Part shown: piece after piece, positions 10,466-22,265 of the stretch
How positions within the stretch are numbered: position 1 is the stretch's first letter
Layout of the letters: the number at the start of each line of letters is the position of its first letter
From: Sorex araneus
Taxonomy: Eukaryota; Chordata; Mammalia; Eulipotyphla; Soricidae
Reading direction: 5' to 3'
NCBI RefSeq assembly: GCF_027595985.1
Contig: NC_073306.1
Coordinates: 191,274,500 to 191,338,499, forward strand
Length of the DNA stretch: 64,000 nt
Translations under genes and position numbers: made by a program
Notes under the pieces: generated by a model
What the model was told of the DNA's origin: nothing
The model's database searches: none
Seen by the model: the letters and a program-made list of their open reading frames with translations, nothing else

Positions 10466-10648
10466 ATCATACATAAATTACTGTCAACCAATAAAAATAA
10501 TTAAAAGAGCAATATAATGAACAAAAAAAATAAAATAGAAAAAAAAACTTTAGGAATGTGTCATTCGAATCCACTGAATACCACAATATTCAAGTTTGAC
10601 ATTAAAAAAATAGTATTTTTTTGGTATTTAAGTCATATACTTAGGTTT

Positions 10649-10912
10649 GGGCTGAAGCGATAGCACATTGGTTAGGACATTTGTCTTGCGGACGGCCGAC
10701 CTGGGTCCAATTCCTCCATCCCTCTCAGAGAGCCTGGCAAGCTACCAAGAGTATCCTGCCCACATGGCAGAGCCTGGCAAGCTCCCCATGGCATATTCGA
10801 TATGCCAAAAACAGTAACAACAAGTCTCACAATGGAGAAATTACTGGTGGCCGCTCGAGCAAATTGATGAACAGGGACAACAGTGCTACAGTGCTACAGT
10901 GCATACTTAGAT
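10649..10912 (+). mobile_element. SINE B, full length, inserted in an older SINE A remnant
   Basis: Complete head, body and tail, ending in three tandem 'cagtgcta' units instead of poly(A). The flanking repeats atacttag(g/a)ttt at 10637-10648 and 10913-10924 form a target-site duplication with one mismatch. Confidence 0.93.
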
Positions 10913-10924
10913 TTACTGCATATC

Positions 10925-11042
10925 CGGAACCGGGGTTCAATTCCCAGCCACCCCATGTGGTTTCTGATGCCCTGCCAAAAATTATCCCTGAGCACGGAGC
11001 AAGGAGTGAGCCTTGAGCACTGGTTATTGTATCCCAAAAATA
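10925..11042 (+). mobile_element. SINE A, 5'-truncated old copy
   Basis: Begins close to the B box (ggggttcaattccc) and keeps the SINE A body through 'gagcactgg...tatcccaaaaatac'. The tRNA-like 5' half is missing. Confidence 0.8.
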
Positions 11043-11138
11043 CAAAACAAGAGAAGTTTTATAATATATAGTCAAATTTTATCCCTTGACTAAATAAAAG
11101 ACACTTAAACACAATTATTTTACTTCCCTGTCAATATT

Positions 11139-11500
11139 CTCCAGTGGTTTCCCCTATATAAACTATGCCACTTTGGATAAAAGTCTCAGCTTATGTCTCT
11201 AAACTCATTTTGTAGCACTCTCTGCATAGCATAGCTACTTCATATCAGCTCACTGCTTTCCTGCCAATTCCTGAAACTATTAAGCTTATTTCTTCCCGAG
11301 GGTATTTTCACACATGGTTCCTTCTGTTTCCAATCTTTCTTCAGCCATCTGCATGACTCACTGCATCATTTCACTGAAGTCACTGTTAATATATTTCTCC
11401 CCACTAAAGTTCTTCCCCGAGCACCTTTTCTATACTGCCTGTCACTCTTTATCCCTGTTAGCACATAGTAAATAATCCATAAATACTCTTTAAGTAAGTA
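11139..11500 (+). mobile_element. LINE2 (L2) 3' fragment, ancient
   Basis: Recognisable L2 order: 'ccagtggtttcccc', 'ataaaagtctcagc', 'tcctgccaattcctgaa', 'cactgaagtc', 'gcaccttttctatactgcc', 'ttagcacatagtaaataatccataaata'. High divergence is consistent with an early-mammalian repeat. Confidence 0.78.
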
Positions 11501-11607
11501 TATGAAAGAGCTTCCGTTTTTCAGCTCTAGAAGAAATGCTACAATAGGTGATTTCTGCAGTTTTGCTATTCATAATTCCTATAAAAACTAAGGAGAACCT
11601 CTTTGCA

Positions 11608-11800
11608 CAGTCTTCTATGTGCTAGACACCTTGCATTTAATGCTTCTAAAAAACTTACAAGTAATTGTTTTTCTCTTCCTTTTATCTGTGAGAGCACTGA
11701 AGTTAAAAGGGAGAGATGAAAGTTCAGCAACATGATACTAGCAAATTAAATAACTGCAATTCAAATTCAGGTTCACTAAAATCCCAACTCAGTAAACTTT
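11608..11800 (-). mobile_element. MIR SINE, ancient
   Basis: Antisense MIR landmarks occur in order: 'tatgtgctagacacc', 'ttatctgtgagagcactgaagtt', 'agcaacatgatactagcaaatt' and 'caaattcaggttc' (B-box side). The copy is strongly diverged. Confidence 0.7.
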
Positions 11801-11944
11801 ATGAGCAGTTTATAAAATTAGATCTCATTTTAACAAATTTATAAAGACGTTAGTGTATAAATCCGATATTTCTGTGCTGATATATGGAGACTCAATAATG
11901 TCCTCTCCACAAATTATTTCCGCTTCCTTCTGAAGAACATTACT

Positions 11945-12092
11945 GCTACCATTGCTGTGGTGCTTGTGGAGCTTAAGAGGCAGTGCAGTGCCATGGCAAG
12001 AGGAGATATGGTTCCAGGGATTGACTGAACCCAGGTTCTCTCAAATAGAAGGCATGTGCTCTGTACTTTGATTCCTGTCCTAAGCCCCTATT
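11945..12092 (-). mobile_element. SINE A-like relic, old
   Basis: The central and 5' parts resemble an inverted SINE A (gggattgactgaacccaggtt, aaggcatgtgctctgtac, cctaagcccc). Too diverged to define its ends. Confidence 0.5.
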
Positions 12093-12099
12093 CATATTT

Positions 12100-13530
12100 T
12101 AAAAAAATGAATAAGGCCTAAAATACACAAAATCTTTTAATAGAAATTTGAAGTCATTGATAATTAAGAGGGCAACAAATATATTCTAATGATTCAATTG
12201 TATAACAAATTTAAGGAAATGTAAATAAAAACACTATGAGATGATCTGCCTCCAGACACAGCATATTAAATGAGAAATGATCTATCCTTAACTTGGAAAA
12301 AATAGAAATCTATTCATAATATGTAATTTAGTGGTTCTCAGAAATTAGATAACTATGAAAAGAGAAACACATGTATAAAACATTGAATTTTCTTGCTTAA
12401 TGATGCATATTAATTTCTAACTTATATTCCCAATTCTGTTTCTGAGAGGACATATCAAATAGAATAAATTGATTCTGCTGATGTAAGGGCATGAGATACG
12501 ATAAAGATTTGGTAAAGAAGAGATGGATGTAATTTATGAGGCAGAATCCTAAATTTGCATACCAATAGGAGATTTAAAAAGGAGCTCCAATTCATGCCCA
12601 TGAATTGGATAAAATTTTATGGAACAGATGAAAAGGTGGAGAAAGTGCATAGTGGACAAATGTCAGTGCTCACTCAGGGCTGAGAGGTGCTAACAACCAG
12701 CTATAGTTGAGGGAACATGTAGAATGTAATGACCTTTAGTGCAGATCCTGAAATGTCATGCCATAGGAGTGTAGCTAACCAGAACTATAGAAAAACAGGT
12801 CCTAAATTTGTTCTTTACAAAAATTTAAGGTATGTCTCAAATGAACCTAGTCAAAGCATAAATAACTTTAGCAAAAAAATCTATGCTATTTATAACAAAA
12901 TAATATCCAGATCTCAAGAGTACATATTAACAGTTCCTAGAATCCAGTTGAGAATTGCTAAGTATGCAGAAATCTAGAAAAAATATGTCACCCATAATCA
13001 TAGAAATATTAAGAAAATGGTTAAGGATATTGCAACGGTGGTGCAGTTTGCTTACCAATTCTTTTTTAAAAGATTACTACAAATATAACAAAACTCTTCA
13101 TTGATTTAAGGATCATATGGATATAATAAATACAGAAAAATAAAATTAAAATAGAGTAAGTATATCATATAGGACATTAGACTTTCTGTTCTACATACAT
13201 GGGGATAAGAAATTGCTGCTTCATCTTAATGAATTTATAAAGCTCAAAAGACCTGAAAATTCACAAACTCATTTTGCGGTAATAGGGCACAGGGCAAAAA
13301 ATCCTAACTACTATTCACGTTGAAGAGACAGACTGGTGAATACTGTGAGTTCTGCAAATGAATGGTGAATGCATATCACTGCTAGTAATAATCAAAAGAA
13401 AGCTGAAATCATTATATTAATTTTAGAATAGAAATGAAAGCAAGGGGAGCTTTCAATAACAAGGAAAGCCATTGCATAATTAAAGCAGAGAAACTGGGAT
13501 CAAGTCTTTATAACATTCTTTAAAACATAC
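12100..13530. other. AT-rich sequence without clear features
   Basis: A short stretch near 12220-12260 (gtaaataaaaacactatgagatgat) may be an old L1 ORF2 remnant. Otherwise no gene, RNA or repeat can be supported. Confidence 0.5.
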
Positions 13531-14044
13531 CTCTAACAACAAATCATCATATTGTTATGAGTCAAAAACTAATAGAATAGCAAAGGGAAATAGATGGATC
13601 CAACATACTAATTGGAAACTTCAACACTTTATCAGGACTGGCCAGATCCAGTTGGCATAAAAAGAATAAGCACATAATTGAACTCAATGCCACCATTTAT
13701 CAACTGGATATAATCGACATGTGTATGCCAGTGAATCCAGGAGCAGAAACACATTCTTCTTAAATTCACATAGAACATTCACCAAGACAGATCACATATG
13801 AACAATAAAACACACCTAATGAATTCAAAACAAAAATCATTCAGTACCTTGGTCACATTGATTAAACTGGGTATCATAAGTTCAGAAAAATCCCTAAACA
13901 TGTAAATTAAACTTCTAAGCTTAATTAGAAGTGGAAGTTAAGCACATGGAAATTAAACAGACTTCTAAAAATCATGAATGAATAAATAATTCTCAACAGA
14001 AACTCTTTTTAGTGTTAGGAGATACATTTATCACATCAAATGAA

Positions 14045-14214
14045 TGGGCCAGAGAAATATCACAGAGGGTAGGGCATTTGCTTTCATGTGATAGACACGG
14101 GTTCTATTCCTGGTACTCCATATGGTCCCCCAACCCCTGCCAGGAGTGATCCCAGAGAATAAACACAGGAGTAAACCCTGAGCATTACTGGCTGTGCTCT
14201 TCAGCCCTCAAAAG
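14045..14214 (+). mobile_element. SINE A in old L1
   Basis: Head, B box (gggttctattcc), body (tccatatggtcccc, tgccaggagtgatccc) and an A-rich end are present with moderate divergence. It interrupts the L1 ORF2 fragment. Confidence 0.88.
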
Positions 14215-14581
14215 AAGTGGAGCTGTAAACTCAACAATCTTAGGTTTTGCATAAGTAAACTAAAAAATTAAGAAGAAATAAAATTCCAAATAATCAAAAA
14301 TATAAACTAAAAATAAAAATTGACCAAAAGAATAATCACTTAAGAGAACCACCTGGTTCCCTGGGAAGAGAAAATTATTTTTAACATGCTACCTAGGATA
14401 ACCATAAAAGCGAAAGAGAGGACAAAATATTAATATCAGGAATGAAAAGAATTTGAAAATTTAAGGATGAAAGTAATATTTGGGAGGTCACTATATATAT
14501 ATAACTTTGATAACCTAGATAAAATTAACCATTCTTTCAAAGACATAATTTTAAACATCTTATATAAATTAAATAGATAAT

Positions 14582-14764
14582 TGGACCAGAGCAATAGCAA
14601 TATGGGAAGGGCACTTGCCTTTCACATGCCTAATGCTTGTCACATCCCAGCATCACATATTGCCCTCCAAACTCACAAGGGGACCCTGTGATCCTGAGCA
14701 CATAAACTCTTTGTAGTGCCAGGTGTGACCCAAAAAATTAAAAACATAGAGATATGTGAAAGAG

Positions 14765-14804
<40 letters not shown>

Positions 14805-14805
14805 G
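14582..14805 (+). mobile_element. SINE A followed by a (GA)n microsatellite
   Basis: SINE A at 14582-14747 ends in 'gtgacccaaaaaattaaaaac'. It is followed by (GA)n at about 14759-14801, apparently expanded from the tail. This is the second insertion in the same old L1. Confidence 0.85.
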
Positions 14806-14999
14806 GATGGATCTGTTATACATGTACAAAATTGAATCTATGCTTAGGATCTTTTTAGAATAGAAAATATCAGACTTTTATAACTTCTACCAAATATTAT
14901 AAAAATATAAAATGTTAAAATAAAAAGTTAAAAGAAAGGACAAGTGATCCAGTAAGCATCATTTTTAATCATGAAGAACAAAATCTTGGTTCTGTTAAA

Positions 15000-15870
15000 A
15001 TGGGGGATAGTTGGTGTTTGAGGAGAAAAATGAAGTTCCCCTGAGAGGAAATTTCCTAGATAAAAAATAAAATAAAATTTTATCTAAGTTCAAGGAAAAT
15101 ATTTAAGAACTGTAGACCGGTATAATTTTTTAGCAAGTAATATAGCAGATAATTTACTAATATCCACATAATTCAAACATTCCTTATGCATTTATTTTCC
15201 AACCTATATAAATCAAGACTGTCTTTCACACCATAAGAAATGTCTGTTTGAAAAACTATATAACAGAAGTCTAAAGAGCAGTGCAATAGAGAATATGTGG
15301 GGAAATAAAGGCATTTTTCTATTAAATATTCTTCAGGTAATTGTGACATTTCTAATATGTGTGAAGAAAAGGCAAGGCAATATGAAATGAGAAAAACTAG
15401 ATTAGTATTTACTATACACACTTTGGATTTGATTAATTATATTTGAAACGGTTTAGGATGATTTGGAACTAGCTATCTCCTGAATTAAGTATCTTTCCCA
15501 AAATTTAACTTATTTTAATATACATGAAACCACGAGAGTTAATACAATTCTAGAGTGGAAATTGATTACATAACAGAGAACCAATATTTACATCAATAAG
15601 TATAAAACAATGAATTTCTCATGTAAAAATTGTGATTCCTGATCATGGGGTTATTAAATCCCTGGGTAAGAATTTATTAACTTCTGTGTTGCTAGTTGAA
15701 ACTTCTGAGTTATTATTCTTTTTTGTTGAGTTTACTTGGCTTCTATGTTACTTTTCGATCTCACGTGGGATGCTTTCTCTGGAATTTCAACATTGAGGTG
15801 TCACCAACCACACACGCAGTGGAAAGGTCCAGAAACTTAAGGATCTTTGGTCTGGGACAATGATCCTTTG
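15000..15870. other. AT-rich sequence left of the satellite array
   Basis: No gene or classifiable repeat is seen. Base composition changes sharply to GC-richer sequence near 15780-15880, where the tandem array begins. Confidence 0.55.
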
Positions 15871-18758
15871 GTGTCTGCTGTGGGAGGTGGGCGTGACTAC
15901 CTTGGCTTTCGAAGTCCGTGGGAGTGGGTGGGGAGACTTGGTGTCCAAGAGGCCACCAGAGTTCTCCGGTTTGGCACTGGGGTACCGAAATTATTCGCGT
16001 TTTTGTACCTCTGCAGAGGAGATTTGTGACGCAGTGGAGCTGAGCCTTTGCCCTGGCGGCAGCTGTGGGGTGTGAGTGTGACAGCCAAGGCTTCTGCAGG
16101 GAAGCTACTCAGCCCACCCAACTCTCAGGGGCGCCCCACCCAGAGTTTTCAGCCACAGGGGAAGTGTTTCCATGAACTCCAGCTGCTTCGAATGCATCTC
16201 CTCGGAGATTTACTTGGGAATCAATAGAGCAGGGTCTGTGGGTGAATCCACATGAAGGTGGCTATGGGAAGTGGGCGTGGCTTCCAGAGATTCCAGAAGG
16301 AGGGGCTTGCGGGGAGATTGACCCCTCAACTCAAAGAAGACACCCAAGTTCTGGTGTCTGAAATTATTCACAGTTTGATATCTCTGCAGAGAATATTTGT
16401 GAAGCAGCTGAGTTGAGACCCTGGCGAGGCTGCAGGCTGGGGTTGGGTGCAGCTACGAGGGTTTCTGAGGGTCAGGGAATGGGAACGCCCGCCTCCCATG
16501 CGTGCCCCTGAATTTTCAGCCAGGGGTACACATTTTTCCATAAATTTTAGCTGCTTGTCATGCATCTCCTCTGAGATTTATTCGGGAATCGGTAGGGCAG
16601 ACCAGGTAGATGAGTCAAGGGGATTTATCATGGCAGCAAACATGGGGCTTCTGGAAATACAAGGGGATGTGGGCAGATTGCTCACCTCAACTCTGAGAAG
16701 ACAGGGCATGCTGGGCACCGGGGCCCCTGAAATTATTTGCAGTTTGGCGTGTGTGCGGAGAATATTTGTGAAGAGATGGAGTTGAACCCTTAGTGGGGGG
16801 TGCATAAGAGGATTGTGGGTGTGGATCTGGATCTTTGGCAGGGTGGTCCTCGAACTGAGTGCACGCTGAAGATGTCCTGGAGTTTCCAGCTGCAGCGACC
16901 AGTGTTTCTATAAATTGTAGCTGCTCGATGTGATCTCCTAAGAGATTCACTTGGGAATTGCTAAAGCAGAGCCAGTAGGTGAGATAATAAGACAGCTGTA
17001 GTTGAAGATGGGCTTGACTGCTGAGATTTCCAGAAGGACAAGGGGTAGGAGAGGTTTCTACCCTAATATTTGAGAAGGCACCAGAGTTCTGGTGTCTGGA
17101 ATTATTCACAATTTGAAGTATTTGCATATAATATTTGTGAAGCAGTGAAGTTGAATCTTTGGTGCAGCTGTATAGGTTGGTTTGGGAGCAGTTGCCAGGG
17201 CTTTGGCAGGGTGGGTACTCGGAACACACACCTTCCCCAGGTGCCCCTGAACTTTCAGCCTCAGGGACCCATGATTCCATTAATTTTACCTACTTGGTGC
17301 AGTTCTCCTCAAGGATTGAATTAGGAATCTATAGAGCAAGGGCTGTTGGTTAATCAAGATGAGTCAAAATGGCATAACTATGGGCGTTTGGAAGGCTACC
17401 ATGTCTTCCTGTAAATACAGTGGTATGAGGGATGCTAGTTATCCAAACTTTGAGGTGACACTAGAGTTATCAGCCTGGGTACCACAGCAGCTGAAATTTC
17501 CTTGTCCACCCACATCCCAAGTATGTCCTAGAGTTTTCAGCTGTGAGGACCAGTATTTGCATGAATTTTAGCTACTTAGAGAGCATGTTCCTTGGAGATT
17601 TAGTAGGGAGTCATTAGAGCAAGGCGGAATGATGAATCAAAATAAGTGAATATCGTAGTGGCTGTGGGAGGGGTGCATTGTTGCCAGGGATGTGGAACTA
17701 CAAGAGGGTGTAGGGAAGCTGGCCACTCCAACTGAGAAGACATCAGAGTTCTCCGACTGGCCACTCAGCTACTTGAAATTATTCGTAGTTTTCACTCTCT
17801 CTAGAGAACATTTGTAAGTGGTTTGCTGAGCCCTTGAGGAGAGATGGGGTTTGGGTGCATCTAGGAAAGCTTCATATGGTAGATGCTCATTCCACCCATC
17901 TCCTAGAGATTTTAGGTATAAAGACCTAAATTTAGGTGTGAGGACCTATGGGTGTTTTCATGCATTTTAACTGCTTAATGTCAATCTTCTTAGAGAGTGA
18001 GTTGAAAACCAGTGAGCAAAGCTGGTGAGTGAGCCAGCGGGAGGCAATATAGCTGTGGCGGAGGGAGGTGAGCGTGTCTGCTCCGGCCTCCATAAATATG
18101 GTGGATAAAGGAAGGCTGCCCACCATGACTCTGAGAAGACACTAGAGTTCTGTTGTTTGAAAAATTTCTGTTTGACATCTCTATAGAGAGTATATGGAAA
18201 GTGATGGAGTTGAGTCCTTGACATGGCTAGAGTGGCATGGTGTGGGCGCTGCTGGAAGGGCTGTACCAGCAGATACTCAGCACACCTGCGTCTTGAAGGC
18301 ACTCAGAGTTTTCAGCCACAGACCAGTGTTTCCATGAAACCTAGCTGCTTAGCATGCATCTCCTTGGAGAACTTGTCTGGAATCTGTAGAGCAGGGTGGG
18401 TGGGTGAGTCAAAAGAAATATATGGGGTAGTGATTGTGGGAGGAGTGCCAGGCTGCCAGAGCTTTCAGGAATGCAGGGTCTTGGGGGAGGCTGCCCGTCA
18501 GATCCTAGGAAATACAAGAGTTCTCACCTGGCCATGGGTTTCCTGAACTTGTGTACAGTTAGGAATCTCTGCAGAGAATATAGCCAAGTAGTGTGTTGAG
18601 TTGTTGATTAGAGGTGATGTGTGGTAAGCTCCTGGGGTTATGGCATGGTGGTTTTTCATGTCACCCACTTCCAAGAGTGCCTCAGAGTTCTCAACTTCAG
18701 GGACCGGAATTTCCGCATAAATTTTAGCAGCTTCATTTACATATTGTTGGGAATCTGT

Positions 18759-19007
18759 GGGCTGGAGCGATAACACAGTGGTTGGGCATTGCCCTTTCAC
18801 GCGGCTGACCTGCGTTTGATTCCTCCGCCACTCTCTGGGAGCCAGGCAAGCTACCGAGAGTATGGATCCCGCACAGCAGAGCCTGGCAAGCTACCCGTGC
18901 TTATTGGATATGCCAAAAACAGTAACAATAAGTCTCTCAATGAGAGATGTTACTGGTGCCCACTCGAACAAATCGATGAGCAATGGGATGACAGTGACAG
19001 TGACAGT
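18759..19007 (+). mobile_element. SINE B, (GTGACA)n-tail subtype, inside the tandem array
   Basis: Full-length SINE B ending 'gacagtgacagtgacagt'. Direct repeats gggaatctgt at 18749-18758 and 19008-19017 come from the satellite monomer, so the insertion postdates the array. Confidence 0.95.
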
Positions 19008-20183
19008 GGGAATCTGTAGGGCAGGGCTGGTGGGTGAGTCAACATGAGTCAACATGGTGACATCTATGGGAAGTAAACTTGGCTTGCTGAGCTTCTGGAA
19101 TTTCAGGGTGGTGGGGAGAAAATGTCTATCTGACACTGAGAAGGCACCAAAGTTCTCAGCATGTCTACCAAGGTACTTAAAATTATTTGTGCACTTTGGC
19201 ATCTCTGCAGGGAGTATTTGTGAAGTGGTGTAATTGAGCCCTTGGTATAGATGCTTAGTGGTATGTGTATGTATTGTTTCTGGGGCTTCTGCAAGGCAGA
19301 TTTTTAGCCAGATCATCTCCTGATGGTACTCCGAGATTTCTGCTGCATAGACCAGTGCATTCATAAATTTTATCTGCTTGATGTTTATTCCCTCAGAGAT
19401 TTAGTCAGGAATTGGTAGAACAGATCTGTTGTGTGAGTCATTGTGGCAGCAACTGTGGGAAGTGGGCATGGATTCCAGGGCATTTGAAAGTCCTGGAGGG
19501 GTGGAAGGAGGCTTCTCACTCTGATTCTGAGAAGACTCCAGAGTTCTAACCTGCATACTTGCGGTCATGAAATCATTTAGCTTGCATCTCTGCAAAGAAT
19601 ATTCATGAGACAGTGAAGTTGAACCCTAGATGGGACTGCCAAGGTGGGTTATAGGTGCAATTCAACGCTCTGGCAGGACAGGTTTCTCAAACTATCCCCC
19701 TCCTGAAGGTGCTACCAAGTTTCCAGCCTCAGGGACCAGTGTTTTCATGAATATCTCTTCACAGAATATAGTGAAGTGGAGGAGTTGAGCCCTAAAGGTG
19801 GCTACAGAGGTGGGGGTGAGGTGGCTCACAGGGCTTTGGCATGATAGGTACTCAGACCACCTGCGTTCCAAGGGTGCTCTGGTGTTTTCAGCTGTGGGCA
19901 CCAGTGTTTCCATGAATTTTACTTGCTTATTGTGTATCTCCTTGGTTCTTTAGTCCATAATCAGTAGAGGCTGGTCAGTGGTGAGTCAACACGAGTCAAG
20001 AGTTGCAGCTGTGTGAGGTGACTGTGGTTGCTGGCGATTCTAAAAGCATGGGGAATGTGGTCAGGTGTCCCACCCGTCTCCAAGTAGAGAGCAAATTTTT
20101 GATGTCTTAAATTATTTATAATTTGATGTTTCTGCAGAGGATATTCATGAAGTGCTGGAGTTGAGCCCATAGCAAAGCTGAAT

Positions 20184-20187
20184 TGTG

Positions 20188-20242
<55 letters not shown>
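20184..20242. repeat. (GT)n microsatellite inside a monomer
   Basis: Nearly uninterrupted GT dinucleotides with two TA interruptions. Confidence 0.97.
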
Positions 20243-20246
<4 letters not shown>

Positions 20247-22265
20247 TGGGGGGTTGTGATATGCATCTGCTGGCACTTTGGCTTCAAAACTATGCAGATC
20301 CTCTTCCCCCAATTACACCTGAGTTTTTAGCTGTGGGTACCAGTGTTTCCATGATTTCAAATTTCAGCTGCTTGGTATGTATCACCTCATAGATTTAGTG
20401 GGCAATTTGTAGAACAGGGCTGGTGGGTGAGACTACATGACATCAGCTGTGGGAGGTGGGCATGACTTCCAGAAGTATTTGGGAGTAGGGGTGTGCTGCT
20501 CACACTAACTCTGGTATGAATCCAGAGTTCTGGGCTCTGAAACTATTTAGCTTGACCTCTCTGCAGAGAATATTCATGAACTGGTGGATTTCAGCCCTTG
20601 TCCTGGCTGAGGTGGTGCAGTGATGTGTGGCCACTGGGGTTTCCACAGGACAAGTGCTTGGACAGGCTGCCTCCCAGGGGCACCATGGAGCTTTTGGCCC
20701 TGGGAAGCAGTGTTTCCATGAATGTTTGCTGCTTGGCATGTGTTTCCTTGGAGATTTAGTAGGGAATTTGTAGAGCAGGGCAGCTAGGTGAAACAATATG
20801 AAGGCAGCTGTAACAAGCTGTAACAAGCTGTTGATGTTGCTTCCGGAATTTCTATAAGTATGGGTATAGGTTAGTACTTGAGGGTTCCCATCCTGACTTT
20901 GAGAAGACACCCGAGTTCTCAGCCTGTGCACTGAAGTACCTGAATTGATTTGCAGTTTCACATCTGTGAGGTGAAATATTCATGACGTGGTGCAGTTGAC
21001 TTCTCTGTGTGGGTGCAGAGGTAGGGTGTGGGTGCAGCTGCCAGTGACTTAGCAGCATGTGTAGTCTGCCTGCCCGCCTCCTGAGGATGCTCCAGAATTT
21101 TCAGCCATGGTGACCAGTGTTTCCGTGGATTTTAGTTACTTGGCGTGGATCCATTCAGATCCATTGGTAGAGCAGGGCCGATGGGTAAGACAACAGGCGG
21201 TAGCTATGGGAGTAGGCGTGGCTGCTGGGGCTTCCGGTAGTACTGGAGTGGGGGAAAGAGTGCCCACCCTGACTCCGGGGTATCTGAAATTATTTGCGGT
21301 TTGGCATCTCTGGAGAGAAAATTCGTGAAGCAGTGGAGTTGATCCCCTGATGTGGGTCAGATGTGGTGCGGTGTTTCTTCAGTGGGTACTTGGCTCACCT
21401 GCCTCTAGAGGGCGCTGCCGAATTTTCAGCTGTGGGAATTTGTGTCCATAAAGAGACGCTGTTTGGAGTACATCTCCCTAGATATTTTGTCTGGGAAGAG
21501 TAGAACAGGTCCAGTGGCGGAGTCAAGAGGAGTCAAATAGACTGTATCTGTGTTAGGTGGACTTGGCTGCTGGGGCTTCCGGATGTGGGAGTTTGTGGGA
21601 GGCTGCCCATCCCTACATTGAGAAGACACCCAAGTTCTGGTATCTGATAACTGGTATCTGGTATCTTTTCGGTTTGACTTATCATTAGAGGATATTGATG
21701 TAGTGGTGGATTGAGCCCTTGGCGTGGCGGCAGCAGTGGGGTGTGGGAATAGCTACTAGAGCTTCTGCAGATGGGCTATTCAGCCCATCTGCATCCCAAG
21801 GGGGCTCCAGCGTTTACAGCACAGGTGACCAGCGTCTTTATGAATTTTAGCTATTTAGCATGTGTCTCCTTAGATATTTATTTGAAAATCTATAAAAAGC
21901 AGTGTCAATGGGTGAATGGACATGGCACAAACTATCTGAATCTTTTTAATATCAATTAAAAGCATATAAAAAAGCAAAGTCAAATGAATTTATTGTATAA
22001 AAATAGAGTGGTACTCAATTCAAAAATAAATAGGGAAAAAGGAACCGAGGATAGATGTGATAAAATCATGAGCTTCATGGATAGGGAGAATTAACGTTAT
22101 CAAAATGGCAATACTGCTCAAAGCACTATACAAATTTAATGTGGTCCTTATCAGGATACCATGACATTTTTCAAAGAAATAGAAGAAACACTCCTGACAC
22201 TCATACAGAACAATAAACCCCCACAAATAGCTAAAGCAATTATTCAGAAAAAGATGGGTAGCATC

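Larger units (their letters stand above)
13540..14945 (+). pseudogene. Old L1 ORF2 fragment (endonuclease to early RT), broken by two SINEs
   Basis: The segment 13590-13930 reads as the L1 endonuclease region. Its 'attggaaacttcaac', 'gaactcaatgccaccat', 'caactggatataatcgac' and 'cattcaccaagacagatcaca' are the familiar successive L1 ORF2 blocks. After the SINE at 14045 it resumes with 'ttaatatcaggaatgaaaag' and 'aactttgataacctagataaaatt'. After the SINE at 14582 it continues with 'tataacttctaccaaatatta'. Many stops and indels make it an old pseudogene. Confidence 0.82.
15875..21925 (+). repeat. Tandem array of ~380-bp diverged monomers (about 15-16 copies)
   Basis: All monomers lie in the same orientation and share anchors in order: 'gagaagacaccagagttct', 'gaaattattcacagttt...atctctgcagagaatat', 'gtggagttgagccc', a G/T-rich segment, 'gagttttcagc', 'accagtgtttccatgaattttagctgctt', 'gagatttagt...agcagggc'. 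The 'ccagtgtttcc' anchor falls at about 16155, 16530, 16899, 17268, 17548, 17946, 18322, 18703, 19350, 19736, 19900, 20335, 20707, 21110, 21430 and 21826. Usual spacing is 370-400 bp, with some shortened units and one lengthened by a SINE. Copies differ from each other substantially. No long open frame runs through it. Confidence 0.92.
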
